A model generated the notes under the pieces. That model did not search any database. It worked only from the letters and a program-made list of their open reading frames with translations, and was not told where the DNA came from. Positions 11,101 through 21,761 of a stretch of DNA of 64,000 nucleotides are shown one piece after another. The translations under genes were made by a program, and so were the position numbers. The stretch is taken from positions 464,603-528,602 of the forward strand of contig LUVW01000013.1 in NCBI GenBank assembly GCA_001661515.1. The letters are read 5' to 3'. Origin of the DNA: Capniomyces stellatus. Taxonomy: Eukaryota > Kickxellomycota > Harpellomycetes > Harpellales > Legeriomycetaceae. Position 1 is the first letter of the stretch, and each line of letters starts with the position of its first letter.

Positions 11101-11229
11101 GGAAGATTGAAAGATATTGCCAGATTTTTATCCAAGGATTTGGACGATAAGGAGTGGGAGAAAACAAAACCCAAGTACACTTTTGACAATATCACCAGGT
11201 ATTCTCTTGTTAAAAGCCGCATTCCATAG
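8131..11229 (+). CDS. Tapt1/Emp65 family (DUF747) ER membrane protein
   Basis: Single exon, 1032 aa. Family members (human TAPT1, yeast Emp65) are multi-pass membrane proteins. Yeast Emp65 works with Slp1 in the ER to protect soluble proteins from degradation, and TAPT1 is linked to secretion and ciliogenesis. The N-terminal ~285 residues are charged and disordered. The conserved core starts near residue 285 with an LSEVDTEQ segment and VPWEIEKLMVLGIVI (about 311-325). The diagnostic block KGNILKKFEKENLFQLTCGD is at about 519-538, followed by VVERFQELVML. Several hydrophobic segments follow up to about residue 890. Two low-complexity inserts lie in loops: an RA/RT repeat (about 364-378) and an SPS repeat (about 649-671). 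The length is near that of yeast Emp65-like proteins. Confidence 0.88.
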   Translation: MITRSAFEEDVVDGRKTVVVNTEPSMKTEHKQKSDKVLGDNWLNGNQGFSSVVKAVANGGDRQGKSRAFEKLEGKTKYNSDMEVNRTRNERRARIRETRDRLNVNTGPIGNKDTDGRVDKSVQQGFTGLKQATENNIDRFAETSKDMLRKGRYKSFTQIEMSRIMKRYNSEDIDKLAVHKRRRRYRSISVPSLIRNSLAGMASADSRRERGGQNSERGLGGERERLMVQKKPAKIITERLGSAGSGSGAGADVTGEGGEGMVIVLKEQKGRELGLRRQKSSSLWEQFQTMLSEVDTEQQAELKRHRVIHFLLVPWEIEKLMVLGIVICGASMLQTFVGLPAKAVLGAIQMFRGAVMKVKNRVESGARARARTRTRTRTQAVEWPSVERATEMVKFGVVVVTCILVGKVDAAKAYHSIRAQSSLKLYFIYNSLELFDKLLSSLGLDIIDSLHVSIKEAYDSSRSCGYRATVAVGHSMLSLLYVTIHSLALYYQVLTLNVAVNAYSQQLVSLLISNQFVELKGNILKKFEKENLFQLTCGDVVERFQELVMLGLIVLRNFIELNGTSIGSWSISTDPLFSRVLIPAFMVIGTELLVDWVKHSFITKYNWLRPQIYTKYGHVLCKDLAGAHPDGDVGDAGSPDFNLLASPNSPNSPSSPSSPSSPSSPSSPSSPNAKHKQPKFLSADQTCSVARRMGFLPLPLLSVVVLMVTQSISLLMGPFPSLSAFAVLLQLSTRYLISTLTWPLLFASTTAFPFFSDLASNYCQPMLGVTNSVIHELFAALEHNFPQFMHTTSHYLNVSMHYASSHALPGVRGLAHSVGTFAHLESVYSAFNRTVTRLGPYAPRLTTRDMTDLELRKVQSLVYFVLFVLVFYIFLSIINLLLSFRLRQYALTRYLGYSKSAARAGNSLLFTNTTTDLHKTAVINDNSIILSSSRESPKDNSSLKLPLKQSPAADSSKSIVPAILVNSNPISEAPNTENIQFDDSTKKNDLGRLKDIARFLSKDLDDKEWEKTKPKYTFDNITRYSLVKSRIP
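9222..9263 (+). repeat. Hexanucleotide repeat encoding RA/RT
   Basis: Tandem GGCTCG units followed by GACTCG units in frame within the Tapt1-family gene, giving alternating Arg-Ala and then Arg-Thr. One base change spread through the array separates the two blocks. Confidence 0.85.
10072..10143 (+). repeat. Nine-base minisatellite encoding Ser-Pro repeats
   Basis: About eight units of a 9-mer like AGTCCAAGT in frame, encoding SPSSPSSPS-type repeats. Third bases alternate between units (AGT/AGC), showing some age or unequal exchange. Confidence 0.85.
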
Positions 11230-11585
11230 CATTGTTGGTCTTTCAACATACACCAACTTTTGCTAATTTTATCGCACATTTATTTATAATCTCAATAAAA
11301 CACTTGTAAATAACCATTTCTACTGTTTATTGTGTATCTACCCCCCCCTCTCCCTCCAACCCTATTTTTTTTTATCTACTCGTCCTTATTCAAACATGAA
11401 TCAAAACCAAGTCGCGTAGTAACTCGAAGAAGAAAATAGGAGAAAGTAAAAAAGGGATCAAAGTCTTGATTTTTTATTTTTTTATTTTTTTTAAGCAATA
11501 GTAATCATAAACATGCTAAAACTACATCAACATAAACAGAACAAGGCACCGAAGCATTGAAAGCGGAAATAAAAATAGTCGACTA
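11230..11585. other. Convergent 3' region
   Basis: Between the convergent Tapt1-family and HAD genes. AATAAA at 11294-11299 lies 65 nt after the Tapt1-family stop and is its likely poly(A) signal. An 8-C run is at 11341-11348. Confidence 0.45.
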
Positions 11586-12924
11586 TTACTGGCTTAAAAT
11601 CAAAATAATCTCGTCTATCGAATTAACAACCTGGTGGGCATGCTCAGCTGCTTCCCCATTAATCTCGTTAACCAACAATATCGACCTGGCACCTGCTGAT
11701 TTTCCGCATAGCATATCGTCCTTCATGTCTCCTATCATAACCAAGTCAGTGGCACACACATCCTACAACACCAAATATACATTTATATATGAGCAACGAT
11801 AAAACCATCTCAGCTGTCTACACATACATATCCCAGGTTCAATTTCCAAACTACTTACCCACTTTTCTGCTATATGGAATAGCGGTGCTGGGTCAGGTTT
11901 AATCACCCCAAAGTCTCTCGTCAACACATGTTCAAACTCGTACCGTTTGCCACCCGACTCCATTGGAATAACACTGTTTATCATATGGTCAACAGAGTCC
12001 TGGTTGTTGGATGTGATTATTGCCTTTGGTAGCCCTCTGCTCTCCAAATACTACACCCCAAAAACAAATTAAACACAGCACACCCCATATTAACACATCT
12101 GACTCTAATTGTAGCACTTACTGCCCACTGCATCAACAAACACGCATTTGTTTTTAATTATGCTAGCTATACACAAACCTCAAAAAGCCTCAAGATCCCT
12201 AAATTTATCAGTAATCAAAGACAAATGTAAATGTAAAAGTTTCAGAATAGTCTCCAGAAAACATGTGGGCTATTGGCATTGCCCCTTTCTAGTACTAGTA
12301 TAGTACGCAAAGGAGGCGGGAAAAGACAAAGTAGTAGTGTTTTGGTATCTTCAACTTGAGTGGAAATAGCAGATATAGATTAACATATAGAATCCGTGCT
12401 TGCTATAATTACCTGGCTGTAGTTTCATATTTTTCAATGCCTCGCCCTCAATCTCCAATATCAATTTATGCGCCTTCTCCTTTTCTTCAAGTGGCAAAGT
12501 TTCAACGTGTTTCAAACTAGCAATACCCTCGGGCACATTTAGCTCTTTATGTATTCGTCGCAGGTATTTCTATAAACATATCAAGCATATTTTGCTGAAT
12601 TTAGTGGAAATCCAAAGTGAGAATAAACTCTTACTGCATGGTGCTTAATAGTACATTTTCATAATGTTCAAAAGATAATATGAATATAATACAGCATGTA
12701 CTTACTGTGATTGGTAGAGTTAATGTGCCATCCATCTATGATCCCAATTTCAAATTAAACCTCGTTAGTGCCTTTTAAAGCCACTTCATGGTTCTTTTTG
12801 CCAAATTTCTTCTTTTTTCTCGTAGAGAGCAATTCAAATGTATTTGTACTCGAATCAGACTTACATCAAAAACAACGCCCTTAACGCCGCTCCATTTCAA
12901 GATATTGTTCGCTTTATTCTCCAT
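11586..12924 (-). CDS. HAD-superfamily phosphatase, six exons with micro-exons
   Basis: Minus-strand exons 12924-12865, 12735-12706, 12569-12413, 12198-12179, 12050-11859, 11762-11586; 211 aa. The HAD core is assembled across junctions: VVFD at the end of exon 1 plus MDGTLT in the 30-nt exon 2 gives the nucleophile motif DxDGT (Asp20, Asp22). IITSNN supplies motif II, GVIKPDP carries the motif III lysine, and MIGDMKDDMLCG is the metal-binding motif IV. Exon 4 is only 20 nt (seven residues with its split codon) and supplies PGILRLFE, a standard element before YLESRGLPKAI. All introns are GT-AG. The fold is like phosphoglycolate phosphatase and small sugar- or nucleotide-phosphatases of fungi; the substrate cannot be told. 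Confidence 0.88.
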
Positions 12925-13863
12925 ATTATCCTATTCGTTTCTCGTGCTTGCCAAAAAATAACTCTCCAAACTGTTGTTGTTTTTTTTAACCCTTTCAGGA
13001 AAAAAAAATGGCTATACTTTTATTTATACCAAACGTTAAAAACCCCCTAGCTGACTTGCTTGTTCTTTTGATTTAATGATTTTCTGCATTCCAAAAAAAA
13101 TGAAAAAAATAAAAAAAATGAGGGAAAAAAAGTGATATAACGAATATTAAAGTTAAGTTAAATCAATAGAAAGAGTGGGTGACTTTCATAAAATTAACAA
13201 CACCCACTAAAAACGGATGTTTGGTCAATCTAAACCAAGCTGATCGTATAATGTTGAGCGTCTTAAAATAGACGGCGTTTGCAGCAACATCTTTTCTACC
13301 ATACCAATCCGTGTGTACATTTACAGTCATTTCCAGCACTCTCGCTTGAACTGTGCATCATTAGCCTCACAAAATCGTTTTCAACCAGACCGCAATACTC
13401 GAGTTAATATGCTAGTTATTCGGTTATACACAAGCTACTTATATCACGTGAGCCCATTTTATTCTCACAACTTTTAAATATATCCACTTTCTCAATATGT
13501 TGAACATTTTGCGTTAGGCAGTTAGACCAACTCCATCTCCACTACAAGTCCAAAATTATCCATTTTCACAAAGAACAACCCCCCCACATGTTACACTTGG
13601 ACAAAAACTCGGTGTTGAAATTCAATAAAAATAAGCAAACAAATAAAAGTCAACGTTGAACTTAATACTAGAAATAGAGCTTGGAACCGAAAATTCACAA
13701 ATTACATGCCTTTATTTCAAGAAAAAGTGAATGTATTTAATTAAACTTTAATTTGCTGTCGTGTTTTCAGCACTGGGGTTAACGCATTTTAAAAAGCCTT
13801 TAAAGATTAGTATACTCATTAGCAGTAAATATACGTACATACATACACAAACAGAAACAAGTA
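12925..13863. other. Intergenic, no supported gene
   Basis: Divergent spacer between the HAD gene and the unrecognised 282-aa gene, AT-rich, with A-runs around 13095-13130 and a 7-C run near 13579. Probably holds both promoters; no clear element stands out. Confidence 0.4.
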
Positions 13864-14936
13864 ATGGACGACGCAGTTACTCAGCCTGATAAAATCGTTG
13901 TGTCTATTAAAGACCTGGAAAAAAACACAAATATAGAGTTTGACCAAGTTTACTTTGTATTTGAGGATGAGCAACCTCCTATAAAACTCATACAGGACAA
14001 TGTAGCCGTTTTAACAGTTGATATAAACTACCGGCAAACACTCGTGCCTCAAGACGACAAACTCTCGACAAAGCCAAATGAGGCTGGCGAAAAAGAAACT
14101 TTTAAAATAAAATTAGCCAATTTGAGCAAAGACAGTTTAGAAAGATCAAATCCAAATCCTAAAGAAAATTCAAAAAAGCTCAACAACAATTTAAACGAGA
14201 GCGATGGTCTGCGGCCTGAACTTACAAAACTAGACGACGACTTTAAATTGATGAATGTTACTAATGAAGCTTCGACATCTGGAATGCAAAGAATAAGTGA
14301 TGTCAAAGATATAAGCAATGCACCCAAGCAATGGAATATTAGCGGTATGCAATCAAATTCAAGCCAATGTTTAATCACAGGCTTTGAATCTAACATTGAA
14401 ACTGCCACAGAGAAAGAATCCCTATCAGAAAATAACCAGACAAATAATGGCTACAACATCAGACTTGGATTTAACACGCTTTTTAATTCTAGGTAATATC
14501 ATTGTGTTTACGTTGCAAAAACACTTAAAGCATGTCCCACTTTTGTTACATATTGACTCTTCGAGTAAGAGTTCATTTAAATAGTTTGAATTGATAAATG
14601 GTCAGAGTTATGTATGTATACAGTACTTTATTAACCACCGGAACATTGGTACTACCACACACTCCCAACCTTTTAATATATAGCAAGCTTGGAAAGTATA
14701 GGGCCAGCTACTTGGAGGAATTTGAAAAGAAAGTCGTTGATAGCCCAGCTGTTGATGTTTTAGACTTGCAGACATTTCAGGACGAGCTAAATCTCTTGAC
14801 TGAGAGGTACATATTTTATTTATTTGATGTATACCGGCTGTCTTCTATTTATGGTGTACTGCCTCTGTATGACATTTAGCTAAATTATTATCTACATAGA
14901 TCGAAAGCTGTCAAGAAGCATTGCGAGTCCAAATAA
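13864..14936 (+). CDS. Unrecognised 282-aa protein, three exons
   Basis: Exons 13864-14492, 14624-14806, 14900-14936 (GT-AG introns) give 282 aa. The N-terminal ~75 residues look folded (VYFVFEDEQPPIKLIQDNVA, VLTVDINYRQTL). Residues about 80-205 are polar and disordered (N, S, E, K). The C-terminal ~70 residues are helical and charged (KLGKYRASYLEEFEKKVVDS, then LQTFQDELNLLTERSKAVKK). The last exon is 37 nt and completes that helix in phase. There is no signal peptide or membrane segment. The helix-rich end is what one sees in small subunits of multiprotein complexes; I do not recognise the family. Confidence 0.65.
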
Positions 14937-14983
14937 GTACACAACGCACTCCTATCTATTAACTTGGGCTCCTTGACTAAGGT

Positions 14984-15291
14984 CTATTCATACAAAAGCA
15001 CACCCGCATAATCTACAAACGATAAGTCACTCACACTGGCCAATTCAACATCTAAATCGGCTTCTGAAAGCTTGCTTATATACTGCCACGAGGCACGTTG
15101 TACTGATGCATAAGCTGCCTTTATTCCTTTTTCAGGATGGTAACTCGAAAAGGAGACAGGTGGCACTCTATTGATATACCTGGCAGTACGCATCTGTAAT
15201 ACTAGACGCCAATGGTTCTTTGAGCGAGTACCACTTAGCACTGCAATTTAGCTCAAGCCGTCAAATGCTAGGACCTTCATTTTTTTACACT
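14984..15291 (-). CDS. Possible 85-aa gene with split start codon
   Basis: The exon 15240-14984 is open for 85 codons to a stop 48 nt from the convergent 282-aa gene. It is preceded by an ATTGCAG acceptor. The nearest plausible donor (GTGTAA at 15290) would join an A to TG, making an ATG start split by a 50-nt intron. The protein starts MLSGTRSKNHWRLVLQMRTA and has no acidic residue for about 40 residues, like a mitochondrial presequence. It ends LASVSDLSFVDYAGVLLYE. If the splice is wrong, an in-frame ATG 17 codons in could be the start, or earlier exons exist upstream. Family not recognised. Confidence 0.33.
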
Positions 15292-18200
15292 TTTGAATGT
15301 TGATAAGTTATTAATCCTTGCAGATAGTTGGCTGTGTTCTTATACATAACATGTGTTTTTTGTTTTGCAGTTCATACTGATAAATCTATTTTATTATTGG
15401 CAAACTTTACTGCCTTGTTTTTATCTTTTTATTGAAATTTTACTGCCTTGTTTTTTTTTTTTTTTTCCATATTTTTTGGTCNTTTTTTTTTTTTTTTTTT
15501 TTTTTTTTTTTCCATATTTTTTGGTCATTTCCTGTTGCAATCTCAAAAGATACTATATTGAAATCCTACATAAAAAAGGCTTTTGAATTATTTTTTGACC
15601 TCAACTCTAACTAAATAAAGCCAAATTGATGTATTAGCTAATTTCTAAACTCAAAAGATGCAAATAAACTAAATCTATACTTGGCCTGTAGTAATTTGCC
15701 AATTACATGATCTAATTTTAGTTTTACCTCTTTTGATTAACTCTTTTATCCTAATTGAGATGTGCTATTTTTGTTTTATATCAATTTTGTAAATGGAAGG
15801 CATCAAACTAGACTGAGTCAGAAGCCTGCTTGTTTAAAAATGGAATAGGGTTTGACCAATACGTGAAGCATAAATTGACATTTCAAGTTATACTTAGTAA
15901 AAGGCTCATTTGTAGTAAATTAAAGCATCTATGCTATGTTTGGCTTAAACTCGACACAACTGAATCAATGTTTCTTTTCAGTAAATATTTTTTACCTACT
16001 TGTTCATTTAAAAATCTCTTGAAAGAGAAGAATCAACAAATTATTTAAATTGCCAAGATAAAAAAGCAAATTGTAAAACGCAAAAAGCCGCTATAAATAT
16101 AAGGAGTGGGGGTAGCGATGCTGATCCAGGCCAAATCTAACCTTTTTACTAGTTACCCGCACTCAGTCGTTGTGGCAGGTCAAGGTGTTTATTTATTGTG
16201 TAAAATGTTTCGATTTCGGAGCTGAAACTTTGACCTTGCTGACACGAATATTAAGCGAACATTACTTGGATGTTGAATAATTTTCATAATAAAAAGATCA
16301 ACACAAAGCTGAACTCACCTTCAGATCAATTTAAGGGTATGGTGTGTAAAAGAAAAAGAAAAAGAAAGAAAAAAAGAAAGAAAAAAGCACTAGCTGAAAT
16401 AAATAATTTTACATGGATGAATTTGCGCTTTGAAGCCACATTATCAATTTCGTTAAATCCAACTCATGTTGAAATACAACCGAGTGCTTAGTCAAACACA
16501 ATAAGGTCATCAAGCTGCTAAAAAGCTTAACTCTAAAAAGTATGTTCACGTTTTAGCCTAGTCACCCAGTCAAACGTATATTATTGGGGGGTATCTGAAA
16601 GTTGTCCGAAAACCACCAGCCGGATGACTCATGGATGTTAATCTCTTAAATCAGCAGCAGGTATGACAAAAGTGAGTGTTTTCACATACAACCCCTCCCT
16701 CTTTATTGGTCTGTGTCTTGTGGTTGAAGGGGAGTTAGCAGTGTAGAATTGGGGCATAAATATTGGTTAGATAAGATAAATATTGTTTTATCTTTGATTT
16801 TGGCGCTGGGTTAAGCTAAGCAGAGTACTTCGATTAAAATGAAGAATAAAACAAAACAAAACAAAATGAAACAATGCCTTACACAGCTTTTGTTTTTAGT
16901 GCTAGATTGTGATTGCTTTATCTCGAATGGTTTTCTCGCTGAAAGAATAACAAACATTAAAACGTAGTTGTATAACAGAAAACATCTCAGAATTACGAAT
17001 ATAGCGGTATTGCTGGACTAGAGCCAATTCTAATAGTAACACAACTCGATTGAATGGCTGTTAAAGTCGATGCATATATTAGTTCTAAAGCATTGGTTCG
17101 CTTGAAGTAAAAATAATGAATGGTATCTTGATATTTAATCCAGAGATAAAAGGAGAACATCACATTAATAAAATAAAAAGACAGTGAAAGCAGACGCTCT
17201 AACAATATTCTCAAAAAAACCTTGTGAGCCATGATGCTACTTGTTGGGCTATTAATTTTTCTAAAATGTGAAAATAGGCACCGCTTTGGTTCACATAGCG
17301 ATTGTATTTGATGTCGAGCTAAGCCTGCCAACACATAATCGCTACCGCCAAGTCTTACGCCGAGCTAAGCACTTGGACTCCTATAGGTTGGATATCCCCC
17401 CCCCCCCCTTCCCCCATTTCCGAGTCTGGCGTTTATTTTTTCGGATATATTATTAAGTCATGAATACAATTTTACAAATGGGTTGTTTACAAATAGCTAG
17501 ACGTGACCAATTTAAGGTCAAGTAAAGATATGTATAAACAGTGGTGGTGGAAACAAGGCAAGGTTGGGTGCCTGACCAAGCCTCATAATGTACTTAGTCA
17601 GGTATGGTGTATGACTTGGAATACTTGAATCCCACAGTCTAATTGATAATAACTATTGTCAGCGGTCCGAATTTATTTCAAACTGAGTTACGAGTTTTGC
17701 TTAATAATTCATTAGTTAAGGGCATTGGCAAAACTTACCCAATAATGATTGGTCGTGTTTTATTGGCCAGCAATAGAATGTTTGCAAAACTAGATATTTA
17801 CTAAAATGCTAAGAGCTTATGTAAGTAGCAATACTTGATAAACAAAAGAGCTGAACATGAATTAATTTAAAAATGTAGACTAATCCCATTTCAAGAACTA
17901 TGAGATCAAGTTAAAAATAGTTTGTTGGGAAGTTTTATTATTTTATCCAGATTGGTTAGAGTAATTCTTAAAAGGTAAATTAATAGTCGAACTTTGACTT
18001 TTCGTGGCTTTTGCTGTTAAATAATTATTAGTTTGAGCTAATCAAGACTAGCAACAAGTAGCCAATATATTTAGAAACGAAGATAAATGTAGGCCATTGA
18101 TTTATTATGGCCATTTAATGTTGGGTGGATAGAAAAAGATATTTCTTGAGCTGTTCCAAACAGTATAAATAAAGAAAATAGATTGCTTTGTGATTTTGAA

Positions 18201-18350
18201 AGATAAAAAAAAAGTAGCGCTATATCAAACTCGCATATCAATTTAAGTTTGCAATTAAATTGCAACAATAAATAATAGCAGAAACAAAATTCGCAGAAAC
18301 TTTATATCCCTTGTTTTACCACATAGAGAGAACTTTAATACCCAAACTAA
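15292..18350. other. 3-kb gene-poor region
   Basis: No supported gene. It contains a poly(T) block with an unresolved base at 15482, a TATAAATATAAGG element at 16093-16105 with no convincing coding frame after it, an A/G repeat near 16350-16390, and a 13-C run at 17396-17408. Open frames near 16993-17456 are short and isolated. I cannot exclude an untranslated RNA or decayed gene. Confidence 0.4.
15441..15530. repeat. Duplicated poly(T) block with an unknown base
   Basis: The segment TTTCCATATTTTTTGGTC occurs twice (15464-15481 and about 15510-15527), each time after a long T run. The single N at 15482 sits where the second T run begins. This fits slippage or an assembly problem in a homopolymer. 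Confidence 0.75.
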
Positions 18351-20053
18351 ATGTATCCAAGCGAGAAAATTGAGGCTCTGAAGCAGCGCTATGCTGCAGT
18401 AGGGCAAGAACATGTATTTCAATTTGTAGATGAACTTACACCAGATGAATTAGAGAACTTTATGACTGTGCTTGAGAATCTAAAGATCGAAAAGATAACC
18501 CAGAGCTTCCAAAAGACCATGGAAATGGATTCTAACCCCATAATAGACAACAACATTGAGCCTCTAGAAATATCCGAGTTTGACTCGGAAACTGATGGTC
18601 CCTCAGATAGCCAGAACTCGTGGTATGAAGAGGGCCTAAAGCTCATTGCAGAGAACAAGGTTGCCACCTTGGTTATGGCTGGTGGCCAAGGGACCCGTCT
18701 TGGTAGTAGTCTGCCCAAGGGATTCTTTAAGGTCGGAATTCCCTCAGATAAGAGTCTGTTCCAAATCCAAGGAGAGCGCATTCTAAGGCTCCAAAAAGTT
18801 GCCGCGGACTACGCAAAAGTGGACGCAAGCGGCGTCATTATTCCATGGGTGATTATGGTATCCGATGCCACACATAAGAGTACGGTAAAGTACTTTGAGG
18901 AAAACAAGTTCTTTGGACTTAGAGAGGACCAGGTTAAATTCTTTGATCAAGGTAAGGCAAAGTCTGGGCACTCGGCCATATTTTTGAGCTTTGAAGAAAT
19001 TTGATTGCTGCTATATTGTACCAAGCATTTAAACCGTCGGCATCTCAGCCCTGCTTTCCTGCTCTCTCGTATTATACTACTTCTTTTTTTGTTCTTGCTA
19101 AAAGCAAAGAGGGTAAATATGCAGATGTTATCAACTTTAGTACACAAATGGCTTGGTGCTGTTTTCTTACTGATGGCTGTTTTGTGTGCATAAATGAAAT
19201 AAAAATAGGTTCGTTGCCAGCATTTACTTTTGACGGGAAACTTATTCTTGAGGACAGGGGCAAGCTTTCTACAGCACCTGATGGAAATGGTGGGATATAC
19301 AATGGTCTTTTGACTTCTGGTATCCTTGAGGACTTGAAGGCCAGGGGTGTTACCTATGTTCACGCATACTGCGTTGACAACATTCTTGTTAGAGTTGCCG
19401 ATCCAAGATTTGTGGGATATTCTTCAATCAAAAAGGCCAAAACGGGTGCTTTGGTGGTTGCCAAGTCATCATGGGACGAAAAGGTTGGTGTTATTTGCAA
19501 GAAAAGCCGAAAGTATGTTGTCTTAGAGTACAGCGAAATCCCGGAGTCTCTTTCGCAAGAAAAAAGACCAGATGGAAAGCTGCTGTACAACGCAGGAAAC
19601 ATCTGCAACCACGTGTACTCGCTAGACTTTTTATACGAAACTGAGAGTATTCAGCACAAGTTGCAGTACCATGTTGCAAAGAAGAAGATCAAGTACTTTG
19701 ACTTTGAAACACGCAAGGTCGTGACCCCTGAAACAAACAATGGCATTAAGCTGGAGAGGTTCATTTTCGATGTGTTCCCATACGTCGACAGAATGGCTAT
19801 TCTGGATGTGAACCGTAAAGAGCAGTTCTCTCCACTCAAAAATGCTTCCGGAACAGGTGTGGATTGCCCTGAAACCAGCCGTGACGATTTGATCAATCTG
19901 CACATCCGCTTTGCAGAAAAGGCTGGTGCTATTGTAGAGGGCGAGGCACGAAAGTCTTTTGAAATATCTCCTGCTGTTTCTTATGATGGAGAGGGGTTAG
20001 AATCTCTCAAAGGAAGAGTGTTTAAAGAGAAGACCATAATCAATGAGCTATAA
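18351..20053 (+). CDS. UAP1: UDP-N-acetylglucosamine pyrophosphorylase
   Basis: Exons 18351-18951 and 19209-20053, 481 aa, close to yeast Qri1/Uap1 (477 aa). The enzyme makes UDP-GlcNAc from UTP and GlcNAc-1-phosphate, the cytosolic precursor of chitin, N-glycans and GPI anchors. The nucleotide-binding signature MAGGQGTRLGSSLPKG is at about residue 109. Further family blocks are SDATHKSTVKYF, FDQG|SLPAFTFDGK across the splice, APDGNGGIY, GVTYVHAYCVDN, and ERFIFDVFPY near the C-terminus. The intron (257 nt) splits the codon for Gly in FDQGSLPA, an exact family match after splicing. Confidence 0.96.
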
Positions 20054-20729
20054 TGTCTATATATTTTTAGTTAATTTGCTTGTTTAAATGTTTTCATTTG
20101 ATCTATTTAAAATTTTTAATTAGTTTCAGTTTCACTTTATTTACAGTTTATTTTTTTATACAGTACTACCAAATTTTTATTTTAAAAATAAACGTATTAA
20201 GTTTAGCTGTTTATGCGCAAGTAGTTGTGAGAGTCTACACCAGCAGAATCGTGCAGAATACCTTGCTGATGCTTGCCACAATAGGATATGCTTGTAGTGT
20301 TTTGGAACAGAGTTCCGAAAAAAGGGAAAAACAAAATTCAGCGTTTGATCCACTTTAGCGATCGGGACTTTACCGAATAGCAGTCTGAAAATCAGCTACA
20401 GTTATAGTAGTTAAAAATAAAAAATAAAAGTAAAGAAATCTAATTTCACAATCCCAGCCTTATGATTGGCTTTGTTATTTACTTTTACTTTGTCTTTTTT
20501 TGCTTTTCAAAATTAAAGTTAAATAAGCATGAACCAAAAGAAAGTGCTGATAAAAAAGGCTAGAAAAAAAAAATGAGCTAAAAAAAAACCCACTATAAAT
20601 TGATTTAATTTCAAATAGTTTCAAAAAAAAAAAGTAATAAAAAAAGCACACAAAGTGTAACTAGCCCTTTTATTTTGCTTGGAATCAAAATTAAGAACAT
20701 ATAAACAGGACAAACAAAAAAAAACAAAG
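20054..20729. other. Intergenic
   Basis: AT-rich spacer between UAP1 and TIM9, with A-runs in the 150 nt before TIM9. No gene seen. Confidence 0.4.
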
Positions 20730-21343
20730 ATGTACGGCGGATTTAACCAAGGACCTTCAATTCAAGAGCAGCAAATGCAGGCTATGCTTGAGCAAAAGCA
20801 GGTAAAATCGTAGTTATAACTGTTATTTTTTAGCGATTAAAAATAAGGAATAAAATTGATAAAAGATCAGACTTTTAAAAAAAAGCGGAGGTATAAAAAA
20901 TAAATTATTATATGACTGATTAGATGAAAGATTTCATGAAGCTGTACTCCTCGCTTGTGACAAGATGCTTTGATGATTGTGTAACAGATTTCACAACCAC
21001 TGCAGCATCCCAAAAAGAGGTAAGGCGTGTTTGTTTGCATTGGTTCGCTGGGTTTACAACCGTGTGTTTGTGTTTGATATAAACAACAGAAGACTTGTTA
21101 AATTATTTAGAAAATGGGCATAAATCGCGAATGGTTTAGTGTGGTGTGAATTGTGGCGGAAATGCATACTGAGTTTGGAATTTAACAAAGATAAATGAGA
21201 AAAAAAATTAAACAAATAAATTGCTGTTACAGATCACATGTAGTAGAAACTGTACAAAGAAGCTGATGAGATTGAACGAAAGAGTTGGTCTTCGTTTTGC
21301 AGAAGAGAACCAGGCACTTATGGAGGCGCAGTCAAAGCAATAG
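20730..21343 (+). CDS. TIM9: Mitochondrial small Tim chaperone Tim9
   Basis: Exons 20730-20801, 20924-21019, 21233-21343 give 92 aa. Tim9 pairs with Tim10 in the intermembrane space to carry hydrophobic carriers and beta-barrel precursors from TOM to TIM22 or SAM. The twin CX3C motif is complete: Cys39/Cys43 and Cys59/Cys63. [20 protein letters not shown] and [12 protein letters not shown] are Tim9-specific rather than Tim10 or Tim8. All three exons are needed for the motif pair; all introns are GT-AG. Confidence 0.95.
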
Positions 21344-21761
21344 ATATTCACGGATTCTACTTTTCTTCAACTAACGATCTTCAATTTCCCTACTTTGTTT
21401 TTCCGAATAAAAAGTTTTAAAATAAACAAATATCACAAGTGAAATTTGCTTGCTTTGACTGTCGAGTTTCAAAAAACCACTGGACTTGAGGGAGGGTGGT
21501 AGTATTCATTGTAGCCAAAGGAAGAATGGCATGTGGATGAAAAATTAAATAAACAAAAAAAGGACCAGCTTAGTAAAATGGTTATGATTGAAACGGTTGA
21601 AAGTATATTTGTAGGTTGTAAAACAGTAGAAAACAAAAGAAGAAAAGTAAAGTAAATGTGTAGCAGAGTTTATCGAGATGAAATAAAAAGGAAAAGAAAG
21701 GGAAATAAGGCTAAATGTAGAGCTAGTAGGCTTGTAAAGGTGTTGGGTCTGTGAGTTTCAT
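21344..21761. other. Convergent 3' region
   Basis: Between TIM9 and the convergent bS18m gene. AATAAA at 21406-21411 is the likely TIM9 poly(A) signal. Nothing else seen. Confidence 0.4.

Noticed and set aside
16083..16250. TATAAATATAAGG followed by a short ATG frame
   Set aside because: The frame is 35 codons with no clear second exon; the TATA-like string alone does not make a gene in AT-rich DNA.
17268..17456. 62-codon plus-strand frame with an Arg-rich stretch
   Set aside because: It runs through a 13-C tract and into T-rich DNA; no splice partner or homology seen.
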